From assembly GCF_037975245.1 (NCBI RefSeq), contig NC_092564.1, forward strand, positions 10,332,484 to 10,396,483: a stretch of DNA of 64,000 nt, written 5' to 3'. Shown here one piece after another: positions 1 through 9,000 of this stretch. Under the pieces are notes generated by a model. That model was given only the letters and a program-made list of their open reading frames with translations, searched no databases and was not told where the DNA came from. Position 1 is the stretch's first letter. Every line of letters starts with the position of its first letter. This DNA comes from Apostichopus japonicus. Lineage: Eukaryota; Echinodermata; Holothuroidea; Aspidochirotida; Stichopodidae. A program made the translations under genes and the position numbers.

Positions 1-1484
1 ATCTACAATAAACCAAACTTTCCACCTTTCCATAGAAATTCGCATCGGCTTCATAAAAGAACATGATACCACTGCCCTCTTCCTTGATGCCGAAAAGGCG
101 TTCGACAAAACTTGGCACAACGGCATAAGAATTTAACTACTTAACTTTAATCTCCCCTGCAATTACACCAGACTTCTTTCCTCTTTCTTTAGTGAACACA
201 ATGCCAAAATATGCTACAAAAACCAACAATCAAAACCTATTCCACTTGGTGCAGCCGTGCAGGTACTCCACAGGGCGCTGTTCTCAGCCCCCTCCCCTGC
301 ACCCTATTTGTTAATGATTTGAACATCCCCCCTCTATCTGAATGCAACTATAGTCAGTACACTGACAACATAGCCATTTGGAGCACCAGTAAAAATATCT
401 ATATGACAGAACTAAATATTAAAAGAGCAATTACACATCTCAAAAATTGGTGCTCGATGTGGAGAACAAAAATATATCCCTCAAATCTAACCTAGCCAAT
501 TTCTCCATAATAAACTCAAAATACCATAACCATATTTCCAAAATTAATCTTTTCAACACCTCAATCACTGCTACTCCTAATGCAACCTTCCTTGGTACCA
601 CTTTCGATAGCAAATTATCGTTTAATCTACTTTGTAACAGAACTGCAGGACGCTGCTGGTTCCAACTTAAATCCATTCAAATCCTCTCACACAAATATAA
701 CTTCCCTCCGAAAACAATTATCCAAATCTATAAATCCATAGTAAAACCGATTCTCAGTTACGGGAGAATCTCCCTGCTCTCTAATCCCAATAAACAAATT
801 TTAAACAGAATCCACACCCCAGCTTATCGACTCGCACTCAAAATCCCTACCTATATTGCTACTTTGTACGTTCTCCGTGTAGGAAACACAAAATCTACTT
901 TCACCCGACTTGAAGAATTCAACACCAAGTTATACAAAAACAACCTCGAGAACGACCCTTTGATTGAAGACCTCCCCCTGAAATACAAAGTCGCAACAAC
1001 TCACTACCCAAAAACCAAACCCTTTCTGTATTCACAATTGTTACTACTTAAAGTCTCATTCCATTAAAAAAATCCTTTCCTAAATGGGTCTAGGCCCAAG
1101 TATACTTATATATACAGATTATATTGTTACCAAACAATAGAAACCACAACCACTCCCTACCCAAACAATAGAAACCACTCTGTCTCCACAATTCTCAGTA
1201 CTTAAAAAATTCCTCTCCTTTAGAAATCCCTCCCTAATTGACTCTTCGACTCTGACCTCGGGTATGATTATGGCTATCCTGTCCTATGTAAATATATAAG
1301 ACTTCATTTACCAGCAATTCCCTGACTGAACATAGACAACCTCTAAAAGAAAAAATGTCTGTTCTATAAAAACAAACTTATTATCCCCCGTAGGACCTCT
1401 CGCCAGGTCGACCAGGGGTTAAACTCCTTTTGTTTTGATATCAACAACAACAAAAACAAAACCATTACTCAAATTAAAAAAAAA
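1..1484 (+). mobile_element. Jockey-like non-LTR retrotransposon, 3' portion (left side cut by window edge)
   Basis: The segment holds a decayed reverse transcriptase (described separately) followed by about 400 bp of 3' untranslated sequence. It ends in CAA-rich sequence and a short A-run at about 1475-1484, as expected for the 3' end of a LINE. The 3' UTR has a GGTCGACCAGGGGTTAAACTCC-like stretch near 1407-1428. No target-site duplication can be assessed because the 5' end lies outside the window. The clade call rests on the reverse transcriptase motifs and on the C-terminal LGxTxDSKLxF and YKSxVxPILxYG signatures, which also occur in related clades such as CR1 and Crack, so only the LINE call is firm. 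Confidence 0.75.
44..1067 (+). pseudogene. LINE reverse transcriptase remnant, frameshifted
   Basis: In an active element this enzyme copies the element RNA into DNA at a nicked chromosomal target. Family motifs are readable but spread over three frames: FLDAEKAFDKTWH at about 86-121 (frame 2), AGTPQGAVLSP from about 259 (frame 1), and LGTTFDSKLSF then YKSIVKPILSYG between about 587 and 770 (frame 3). An in-frame TAA follows the first motif near 136-138. The catalytic YxDD site at 358-369 reads Tyr-Thr-Asp-Asn, so the second aspartate is lost. Two frameshifts (near 245 and 450-490) and the stop make it inactive. The last open stretch ends at a TAA just after 1064. Confidence 0.8.
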
Positions 1485-1492
1485 GGTAACTA

Positions 1493-1800
1493 ATTTCATT
1501 TATTTCATTTCATTTATTGATTTTTTATTGATCAGGCAGAGACCATCATGTTACTACCCTGTTAATTTTGTGTAGGACCCTGGTTAAATCAAAAGGAAGA
1601 AATCCCTTTAGTACCCTTGAGTTTCTGAAAGGGTTCTTCTTTGGGATAACGGTGGAGAGACATATCGATGTTCTCTTTTGGGTCTGATCGTCAGGAAAAT
1701 GCAGATTAAACTGCCGTGTCCATTTGGAACCTGGGAATTGAACCCTGCTACTGGAACAAATGTATTCCATCAGAGCATAGACAATGATTCAGAGAAATAT
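1493..1800 (-). mobile_element. Candidate tRNA-derived SINE or short LINE end, minus strand
   Basis: Read on the minus strand, the segment holds a good Pol III B-box/T-arm sequence, GGGTTCAATTCCC (plus strand 1734-1746 region), then about 200 bp of unassigned body, then an AT-rich tail of AAATG-type units (1493-1532) of the kind that ends many invertebrate non-LTR elements. A convincing A box is not seen upstream, so the head may be degenerate. Boundaries are approximate and no target duplication was found. Confidence 0.35.
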
Positions 1801-2536
1801 GGCCTTTATATTAATAATCTGTTGTTTTCTTTCCCAAATTTTTCTCTTTGGTTAAACAATGAGTGAAAAGATTCATTCGGTTGGAAGCAGCACCATCCCT
1901 TTTCACACTTTTTTTTTTTTTGGGGGGGGGGGGAGAGACCTATTAGCCCTTAGGGTCTGAAAATATTACAATAGGATTATTGTGGTGGACAGGACAGACA
2001 ATAGTTATTTTTGCTTGTAGCTGAATGTATGATGTCCAGGGATCATAAGGAAGTATCAAAAGCCCGATCAAAACTGCAGTTCTTTTGTACTATCAAAATT
2101 TGTCAGAATAAAGAAATTGAAAGCCAAAATATAAAGAGTTTATCTGGCCTTGTAGACTGCGATTGAAGCAGTCTCTGTCATCTACAAATAATAGAAAGTG
2201 GGTATCCATTTCTGTTTGTGACAGCAATAACAAAAAATGACTGCAAATTAACAAGTTTTTGTAAACTTGCTCTATTCAGGGATTCGAATCCCAAATTCCA
2301 CTCGAATATACCCCCCCTACTTCTGAACTGTCACGTAGCTCAAGGTGACAAACTTACTACAAAGATGAGAATAGGCCTTAGTTGGTTCCTAATTCAACGA
2401 AGTTTCTCACAGTTAACTGAATTGACTTCCCCCACCCTCCGGATTATCCTCACCCATAGAAAATACCCTCCACCCAAGAATACTTTAAAAAAAAAAACCA
2501 TGGCTTACCAAGAACCTCTCTGCGTTCATTTTTCAG
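1801..2536. other. No gene recognised
   Basis: AT-rich sequence with a homopolymer junction at 1909-1933. A palindromic GGGATTCGAATCCC near 2279-2292 resembles a tRNA T-arm but has no convincing partner A box. An open frame runs through from about 2218 into the SRP68-like block, but its first hundred codons show no recognisable domain and are probably chance. Confidence 0.5.
1909..1933. repeat. T13-G12 homopolymer junction
   Basis: Thirteen T residues are followed directly by twelve G residues. Such tracts are prone to length variation and sequencing error. Confidence 0.9.
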
Positions 2537-2724
2537 ATTCCAATGAACCTTCCATCAGCAAAAGAATGGCGCAACTCGGTCTGAAGGACAATCGACCGCT
2601 GGCGGAATGGCTTGACTGGTACAACGCCAACCAGCCGGACCTGGCCGCCAAGCCCAACTTCACCACATTTCCACTGGACTTTAAGCCGTCACCGTGCAAA
2701 CCGCTCTTCTTTGACATAGATCTT
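2537..2724 (+). pseudogene. SRP68-like C-terminal exon fragment
   Basis: SRP68 is a protein subunit of the signal recognition particle, which in the cytoplasm targets secretory proteins to the endoplasmic reticulum. This block encodes about 63 residues that match the C-terminal region of the family as I know it: an LGLKDNRPL stretch, an FTTFPLDFKPSPCKPLFFD stretch and the CKPLFFD core. A typical acceptor (TTTTTCAG, AG at 2535-2536) precedes it and splits a codon. The block is GC-richer than its surroundings, as an exon would be. After CTT at 2722-2724 the frame no longer follows the family; a Phe-Pro-Pro tripeptide expected slightly later appears in another frame at 2736-2744. No upstream exons are visible, so this is more likely a gene fragment or decayed duplicate than a working gene. 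The family call is from memory, not a search. Confidence 0.5.
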
Positions 2725-2833
2725 TGCTCTCGCTGTTTCCTCCGAACATCATACCTACACCGACAAGTGTACATAAATACACAAAACAATCACTAACAAG
2801 TCAGCGCGAAATCAAATCTAAATTTCCTGTGGA

Positions 2834-3776
2834 ATGTCAGATTTAGAACCAAATGTGGCAACCGAAGTTCAAAGTGATAGTGGTTCTTCACCAGGCAGTG
2901 AAATTGTACTAGAAATAGAGTGCCCTTTCTAATATTCGAAGCAGAGAGTGAAGGCGATGATCATGCCAATATTGAACCAAATGTTGAGGGTGGACCTGAG
3001 GTGTTACTGTTAGGATATAGAACCGTATCAGTTCGAGCCTGTCAAATGAGCCGAAATTGAAGCTCCACAACATATCGAAGAAGAAACCTGTTCGGAACTA
3101 TTGCAAGGAGCATACAACGTGGTAAGAATTTAGTAATGAAGCAAACAAAATCCAGTCCATTTTGTGCATGTGTGGTTGGAATTCGCGGAACTGCCTTAAC
3201 CATATTGTGAGTTGTGTTACTGTGACTTACAACCATAGAATCCTTACAACCCATATGTACTGTGTGTTGGCTATGTATTCATACATGTACAGTATGGTGC
3301 GTAGTACTACTAGTAGTAGTAGTGTTGGTTGCATACTGAAAGTTTGGCTCGGGACGTAAGCTGCATTATGCAGCCATGTTAGGTAGGCATATGTGTCATT
3401 TTATACTCATTATTACTAGGCTAGTACTTAGGCCTGGAGTTTTGCAAATCAATTGTCTGAACAAAAGAATGTTTCATGAAATATGGAAGGTGTAAATTCA
3501 CAACAAATGTAACCATAACTGTACATTGTATCACTGCTTGTTATTGTGGACATCATGGGCCAACATTAATACATTTTGAACTTTCAACATTTTTTTTAGG
3601 CAGTACAGTACAGATACATAGCCTACGGTCAACAGGTTCAAAGGTGCTGGGGGTTCCTAGCAAGACACGTCAGGGTTGTGCTACCATCATGTGCAGTCCA
3701 AAGAATCAGAAGTGAGTTTCCAGCCAATGGTCATTACACTGGATTCAAGATGCCAGGAGAAAACTCAATTGTATAG
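2834..3776 (+). pseudogene. P2X7 cytoplasmic-domain-like gene remnant (two exon pieces)
   Basis: The C-terminal cytoplasmic domain of the P2X7 receptor also occurs alone in many invertebrate proteins of unknown role. The 5' piece starts at ATG 2834, encodes an acidic N-terminus, and after frame changes gives EPYQFEP at 3020-3040, a typical motif ahead of the domain. It ends near a GTAAGA donor at 3122. The 3' piece begins after a polypyrimidine tract and acceptor AG (3598-3599) and reads 58 codons to TAG at 3774-3776, with AYGQQVQRCWGFLARHVR and VVLPSCAVQRIRSEFP followed by GHYTGF. This resembles the family's PSC..xxIRxxFP..xGxYxGF signature. Breaks seen: TAA at 2930-2932, a frame change there and another near 3019, and an in-frame TGA at 3047-3049. 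The central Cys-rich part is not recognisable. It could be a pseudogene or the cargo of an old transposon. Confidence 0.6.
3302..3323. repeat. Short (TAG)n microsatellite
   Basis: Imperfect TAG/TAC trinucleotides lie in the putative intron of the P2X7-domain-like remnant. Confidence 0.7.
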
Positions 3777-4425
3777 GAAGCCTTGGTTGAGAAATCCCTC
3801 ACCTTTTCTATTCTACGATTGTGTTGGATTATCAGTCCTTCAGGGTTCCCTCAGTGTTGATATACTAAAATTCAAGACTTTTAATTAAGGATGAAATGGT
3901 TATTTTCCAGATCCAACATCAACAATGAAAGAAAAGGCATGCTTTGAAGCATTTGGACACATGTATTGGCGTGACCGTGATGTCATATAATATGTGCATC
4001 AGTGAACAGGCATTGACCTTTTTAGGAGCATTTACCTCCCAGACATGTTGGCTTTGTACCTTTAATCTGGAAGCCAAAATATCCAATGATATTTGACAGA
4101 AAGTTATAATAAAGACCAATGGAGGCAGCAGAACTCTTGAATGTTTAGACTTTGTTTCTTCAGCAGCAGGTGGTTTGTTTTACAATCTTTCTCCAGAAAC
4201 TCAGCAGTACACCCTGTTAATGGTCTTTGATTGTTTTAATGTGTGTGATGCTGTGTTTCCAGTTGCGTGTCAGTGTTGTATGTGTCGTCGAGCGTGGGTA
4301 ACATTCACAGGTATGCATGTGAGTTGCGTCGTGCAGTATTTCTTGGTTTAAATTACCCTTTATTCTATTTGCTTTTGGTTTATTCTAATTAATTTATCAC
4401 ATTCATTTGAACCTCAAGTTTCTTT
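3777..4425. other. No gene recognised
   Basis: AT-rich sequence without a convincing coding stretch. Two pyrimidine-tract/AG acceptor-like sites occur (TTTTCCAG before about 3911 and TTTCCAG before about 4263). The short frames after them carry no motif I recognise. Confidence 0.45.
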
Positions 4426-4429
4426 ATCA

Positions 4430-4744
4430 TGACTGTGCAGACTCTTTGTTTGCTATGAGAGCTTGAAATTTTCCTCACTTGTAAACAAACCTCTTTACTC
4501 AGCAGTAAACAATGTTCATATGCTGCTCCAGGGAGGCCTAAAGTGGTCTAAACTTGCCTCAACTGACCCAATCTTTGTACCACTTGTACATCCATTCATG
4601 CTCCATAACAGCCAAACCAAGAAAACCAGATCCTAATTGATAAGATAAAAAAAAAGATGTTCTCCTGTTGCTCTTTGGAACTTTTCCTGAAGGAGAACAC
4701 TTGTGCAGGTTGATATAGATGCTAATAGGAGTATGCCACCTTAA
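4430..4744 (+). repeat. Old, left-truncated copy of the TTAA-flanked MITE
   Basis: The sequence aligns by eye with the right two thirds of the better copies at 5981 and 13303. Shared blocks are CACTTGTAAACAAACCTCT, GGGAGGCCTAAA, a Cys/Pro-neutral AGATGTTCTCCTG block and the right end AATAGGAGTATGCCACC followed by TTAA at 4741-4744. It is clearly more diverged than those two copies, and similarity fades left of about 4430, so the left terminus is missing. Confidence 0.65.
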
Positions 4745-5475
4745 GTAATAGCTGAGATATTTAAACTCCACATTAAACCTCATTTTTATGATAGTTTGAG
4801 AAGTTGTGACTTACATCATTTCTGTGTATCTCTGTCTATTGGGTGAATCTTCATATGGTGTCTCACACATGTTGTACAGTCTATATGAATAATACAGTAC
4901 TGAACTTTAAACAAGTGAGAGCCCAATGATTGACATATTCCCTAGTGTGATAAGAAGTCATTCTATCAGCATGACAGGCATTTACTGAATGTCTAAATTG
5001 TTCTTGGGTCCACACAATGTGTTTTAAGCACAGTCCCTCAAGTTGGTGCTACTTACCCCCTCTGGTGGAAACTTGGTTGGCCTTCTTCCCTCTGAAAATT
5101 TTATCACTCCCAGCATCCAGTAAGCATGCGCCCTTAGCAGTGGCTCTAAAGTGAAAGAGAAAAAGTTACTTGTTACTTTGGCACTGCTTTTCAAAGGTAT
5201 TTTGTCAGATTTTGGTGCAAAAAATACTCAGGAGAGCTATTAGCTGTGACAAGATCTAGAATGAGGGCGCTGTTCAAACAACAGTCCAAACTAGTGGTAC
5301 TGTAGTCCATCATATTGACTAGTTTCTCGGTGTAAGGACTTCTTGTCTTGTATCATTCTATGTGCAGCTATTCAACTGCTTAGACTTCCAATAAATGCTT
5401 ACAAACAAAACTAGTGAATAGGTCACTGGAAAATTGGTATATTTTAAGGATAAAAACTGATTAGTATTTAGAAGA
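4745..5475. other. No gene recognised
   Basis: AT-rich DNA with no motif, repeat match or long coding frame that I can support. Confidence 0.45.
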
Positions 5476-5980
5476 ATGGGTAGAAGGAAAGGCATGTTTG
5501 ATAGGCATGCAACGACCTTCAAGCCAGGTAACAGGTTTGGCTTTACTGCTTGAACAGCTGCTGAAGCTGATGCCAATTGCACTGGTGATATTCCTAGCTC
5601 TTCTGATACAGATATGGCAACTAATTCCTCTTGCAAACCTGCTTATAGAAGGCTCGACAAGGAAGAGTATGAGAGAGTAATTAACCCAGCAGATAAAAGA
5701 CATGAGATATTTTCAACTCAATCACAACAAACCATGTTTGCATAATCTACAGGAAACAGGTTAGTTAATTTGCAAGCCCTATTAAGGGCCTATCACAGTG
5801 CTATGATGGCTCACAGAGAGACAAGCAATGGATGTGGGGATGACCTTATAGGTCTTTCTGATATGGAAGAATTTGTAGGACTTGATTAAAGGTTGTGTTT
5901 GGAATCACTATGTAGCTACAAGAGTGAACTCTTGTCCATCTAAGAAGCTTAATAAAACAGTAACAAACCTGGCAAGAATC
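5476..5980 (+). pseudogene. Mutator-like (MULE) transposon protein remnant
   Basis: One frame from ATG 5476 reads like real protein across about 168 codons, broken only by single stops: TGA 5551-5553, TAA 5743-5745, TAA 5887-5889, and further stops after 5940. Readable stretches include MGRRKGMFDRH, YRRLDKEEYERVINP, NRLVNLQALLRAYHSAM and, after the third stop, a Cys-containing LESLCSYKSE stretch followed by KPGKNPSG. This layout (basic N-terminus, a Y.RLD..EY.RV segment, an RLV...ALL.A..SA segment, a Cys-x-Tyr-Lys-Ser region, then a Gly/Lys-rich turn) recalls the N-terminal part of Mutator-like transposase-domain proteins common in marine invertebrates. I recall this family rather than having searched it. 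The coding stretch ends abruptly where the MITE begins at 5981, so the MITE probably landed in an already dead or dying copy. Confidence 0.4.
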
Positions 5981-6458
5981 CTTCAGGTAGCATACGCCCA
6001 TTAAAAGCGCCATTGACTTACACACTAAATCACAAAAGTAATGTGGTCTCTTAGTCTAGATAGAAGTTTTCACTAGCTAAACGCTACCCATCACCGGATA
6101 GCTGTCAAGTTGGCCTTTTATGGCACCATCAATTTTCCATATCATGACCATGTAGATTTTTTGCTATCCGAGCCGGAAGTTTTTGACACTTGTAAACAAA
6201 CCTCTTCACTCAGTGGTAAACAATTTTCCTACGCTGCTCCTGGGAGGCCTTAAAGGGGTCTGAAATGGCCTTAATTGACACAACTTTCTCACTACATGTA
6301 CTTCCATTCATGCTCTTCAACATGCAAGCCACAAAAAACTAGGTCATGATTGATAACAGATCACAAAAGATGTTCCCCTGCTGCTCTTTGGCACTTTTCT
6401 TGAAGGAGTACAATAAAGCGGACTGATATAGATTCTAATAGGAGTATGCCACCTTAAG
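5981..6458. mobile_element. Non-autonomous TTAA-type MITE, copy 1
   Basis: The element has imperfect terminal inverted repeats: the left end GGTAGCATACGCCCATTA mirrors the right end TAATAGGAGTATGCCACC with three mismatches. It is flanked by TTCA (5982-5985, a likely mutated TTAA) and TTAA (6454-6457). TTAA target duplication with termini starting GG fits Kolobok-like elements better than piggyBac, whose termini start CC. No coding capacity is seen, so it would have moved with enzymes from another element. Related copies are at 13303-13788 and, truncated, at 4430-4744. Confidence 0.65.
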
Positions 6459-6634
6459 TGAGAGATGAATTTTTTTTAATACCAATATGATACTTTTTAT
6501 AGTCGTCACAATATAAACCACAACAAAATTCTATGCAATTATCATTTTAGGTCCATAAAGATGTATTTTCAGAGATTTCAGTATGCAAGGTGCAGTGTGT
6601 AAATACACATATGAGCAATACTGTGTAAGCAGTA
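6459..6634. repeat. Flank shared with copy 2 beyond the MITE end
   Basis: About 176 bp to the right of the TTAA, from TGAGAGATGA to GTGTAAGCAGTA, are nearly identical to 13789-13964. Either the mobile unit is longer than the TTAA-bounded element, or the MITE and its host sequence were copied together. Confidence 0.8.
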
Positions 6635-7044
6635 AACCAGGTCTACGTCTGCAACAACATTTCCAGTCACCAATTTTGATAAGCTTGACCAATTTGGGTG
6701 CATCTATGATTCCTGCAGGTTGTATTGGTATCCCTGATCACAGTCCACTTGGTATGGCTTGCCCTACTGTACCTGCAGAAACGTCATCCAGAGAAGGGTC
6801 AGCGGGGAGGGTTTTTTCGTCTCTGGCTCTGAAAAGTGATGAAAACTACTTTTGTTTAGCTCAGCTGATTCCTCCCAAACTGACCTACAGGACATACCCC
6901 AATGTATTCCTGAACTGTTTGGAACATGTTAAACTGATATTGCATGTCACTCCAGTGCAACTGTTAAGTTACTAAGAATAAGAGAAGAAAATTGAAGGTG
7001 TTCTTTGCCAAAACTGGATCATCGGGATTTGTAAACCACAGCCT
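6635..7044. other. No gene recognised
   Basis: An open frame crosses 6583-6975 on the plus strand, but it starts inside the shared repeat and has no recognisable domain. The rest is unassigned sequence up to the Gypsy insertion. Confidence 0.45.
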
Positions 7045-7049
7045 CACTG
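7045..7049. other. Left target-site duplication of the Gypsy element (CACTG)
   Basis: CACTG lies immediately before the 5' LTR and is repeated exactly at 12099-12103. A 5-bp duplication is usual for Gypsy/Ty3 integrases. Confidence 0.85.
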
Positions 7050-7151
7050 TGTGACAAGTACAGTACATTTATGTAGCTAATCAATATGAGCTACCGTACT
7101 TGCTCTTCATATTACACACTACCACACGCTCGACGGCCACAAACTGAAACA
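7050..7151 (+). repeat. 5' LTR, internally deleted
   Basis: It starts TGTGACAAGT and ends CTGAAACA. Compared with the 3' LTR it has about 13 extra bp after GACAAGT and lacks about 93 bp that correspond to 11977-12071 of the 3' LTR, including both AATAAA sites. The shared parts are otherwise very similar. Confidence 0.88.
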
Positions 7152-7164
7152 TGGTGTCAGAAGT
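7152..7164 (+). promoter_or_regulatory. Primer binding site
   Basis: TGGTGTCAGAAGT directly follows the 5' LTR. It starts with the TGG that pairs with the CCA end of a host tRNA, which primes minus-strand DNA synthesis. The tRNA identity was not determined. Confidence 0.8.
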
Positions 7165-7659
7165 AAACTTAAGATAATTTCGAGGAACATTCTTGCGAGA
7201 TTCGAAGGACTGATCACCCGAAAATCACCGTGAATTTGTCAGCAATTCGGTAAGATTCCGCTATGCGAATGCACCGTTAGAATAGCATACACAGTATCGT
7301 ATGTATAGGACTATGCGATAAAACAGTACAGTAATCCTAGACGCAACGTAGAATGCAGTGTGATGTGGTAAGCAAAGAAAGGAAGTGCAGATTGTACACT
7401 AAACTATAGCAGTAAGATATAACTGTGTTCGACTAGTTCATAATGCAACGAAGGGGAACACACTGCAGCACGGTGATAATACAGTAGTAAAGCCTTGTGA
7501 AACAACAGTCTGGTGAGGTGAAAATAAGAAAAGAAAACAATCGCGTTACTGTACGTACCGGTACAATACAAAACCGTGTACACGTTGGAGAATTAAAATT
7601 AACATTCAGACGATTCCTGAAATAAATTCTGCCAGAAGATCGTGAGTTACAATAACAGT
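7165..7659 (+). other. Gypsy 5' leader
   Basis: Non-coding leader between the primer site and the Gag start codon. No packaging signal can be recognised by eye. Confidence 0.6.
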
Positions 7660-8655
7660 ATGGATAAAGTTCCCCCACCAGAGAAGATTGATTTTGCTTC
7701 TCCCAAACTGGCAAGCAGATGGCAACACTGGAAAGAAGAATTCAAGCTATATGCAGAACTGGCAATGTCTGACAAAGATGATAAGTTAAAGGAAAAGTGT
7801 GCCTCTACTGTATCTTATGGGCACTACCGGACGTGAGATATATGAGACTATAAAACCGGTACCAGCTGCAGGCGCTGCCGATGTTTCCCCGAAAATTGGA
7901 GAGCTCCTCACACTCTTTGATGCCTACTGCAACCCAAAGCAAAATGAAACTGTAGAAAGATACAAATTCTTCACAAGATTTCAGGAGCCAGGGGAGCAGT
8001 TGGACAGATACATCACTGAACTCAAAGTCCTGGCACAAACATGTAACTTTGAATCATTGCATGACCCGCTTGTCCGGGATAGGATCGTGTGTGGTATCAC
8101 AAATTCGGCACTCAGAGAGCAATTACTACGGGCACAGAAACTTACCCTGAAATCATGCGAGGATATGTGCCAGTCGGCGAAACTATCCAGAGAAAGGATA
8201 GGGACCATCGAGACGAAAACAGAGGTGCACACGCTCCGACAAAGCGTGCAAGACGACAGACTTCAGAAATGCAAGTACTGTGGGAACAGACACGTCTTTG
8301 GGAAGTACCAGTGTCCTGCATATGGAAAGACCTGTTCCAAATGAGACAGGAAGAACCATTTTGCAGCTCAATGCAGAACAGCTACACGCAAAGCGTCAGC
8401 GAGCGGATCCCAACGGAGTGGACCCAAAAGGGGCAATATGAAACGGAAACCGTGGGTAAATGCTATAGCGGAAGGTGCATCCAACGTTGGCGACAGTTCC
8501 TCCGAGTCCCTCTCAGATGACGACTTCGAGGACGTCAACACGGTGAACCTGCTCACTCCTCCAAAGACAGAGAACAATATAAACTATATTAACTATAAGC
8601 AACAAAGTCACATTTACGCTGACATGAGTATAGATGAAGTAAGAGTCACTTTCAA
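7660..8655 (+). pseudogene. gag: gag (capsid/nucleocapsid) remnant
   Basis: Gag forms the intracellular particle and binds the element RNA. The reading starts at ATG 7660 with a Pro-rich MDKVPPPEKIDF stretch followed by a SRWQHWKEEF segment typical of Gag N-termini in this lineage. A frame change lies at about 7800-7836, after which frame 2 is open to TGA 8342-8344 and again beyond it. The capsid part includes EPGEQLDRYITELK and IVCGI segments. The nucleocapsid end is Cys/His rich (CKYCGNRH, then C..YGKTC, then after the TGA a HFAAQC), so the stop sits inside the zinc-binding region. An acidic Ser/Asp-rich segment (8480-8540) follows. The frame overlaps the protease start, so a gag-pol frame change may have been part of normal expression. 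Confidence 0.85.
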
Positions 8656-9000
8656 ATTTATAGCGGGGCAACCTGCAACATCTTACCAAGCTCAGTTATG
8701 AAGAAACTAGGTAAGCATAACATTAAGCAAACTAGCCAGGTATTATCAGTGTACAATGGGAGTACCTCAAAGCCAAATGGTAAATGCAAACTAAAATTGG
8801 TGAACCCCGAAAATGGAAAGAAATACCGGGCTGAGTTTGTGATTGTTGACAATGATATTGCAATCCCTCTGCTAGGCAGCAAAGTGGTCCAGCAGATGGG
8901 TCTCATAGAAGTTAGACATGAAAACATTGCCAAACCACTAGGCGTCAATGCGATCACGAATGCAAATGATGGTAAAAACGTCAAAGTTGTGAAGGAGGGG
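8656..9000 (+). pseudogene. pol: pol: aspartic protease region, altered active site
   Basis: The protease matures Gag and Pol. In frame 1 from 8656 the sequence reads a Ser-Gly-Ala-Thr-Cys-Asn core at 8662-8679, followed by an ILPSSVMKKLG segment and, further on, IPLLGSKVVQQMGLI, matching the retropepsin layout. The residue before Ser-Gly, normally the catalytic Asp of the D-S/T-G triad, is Tyr (TAT at 8659-8661). Upstream, the readable Gag frame is frame 2, so a frame change lies at about 8650; it may be programmed or a mutation. Confidence 0.8.

Noticed and set aside
2279-2350. tRNA-like element around GGGATTCGAATCCC
   Set aside because: The palindrome resembles a T-arm, but the nearest A-box-like sequence (GAGCTACGTGAC on the minus strand) is weak and no arms pair well.
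2218-2536. Upstream half of the 192-codon frame that includes the SRP68-like block
   Set aside because: It precedes a good splice acceptor, shows no family similarity and is AT-rich like the intron-type surroundings.
3162-3359. Cys-rich frame (CMCGWNSRNC) as the zinc-binding part of the P2X7-domain-like gene
   Set aside because: Only loosely similar to the expected Cys pattern; it lies after a donor-like site and lacks the residues around it.
6583-6975. 130-codon open frame as a gene
   Set aside because: It begins inside the repeat shared with 13789-13964 and has no recognisable motif or splice context.
8654-8660. AAATTTA as a -1 frameshift heptamer at the gag-pol junction
   Set aside because: The heptamer is present, but the Gag frame reads AAA TTT ATA, not the A AAT TTA phase needed for simultaneous slippage.
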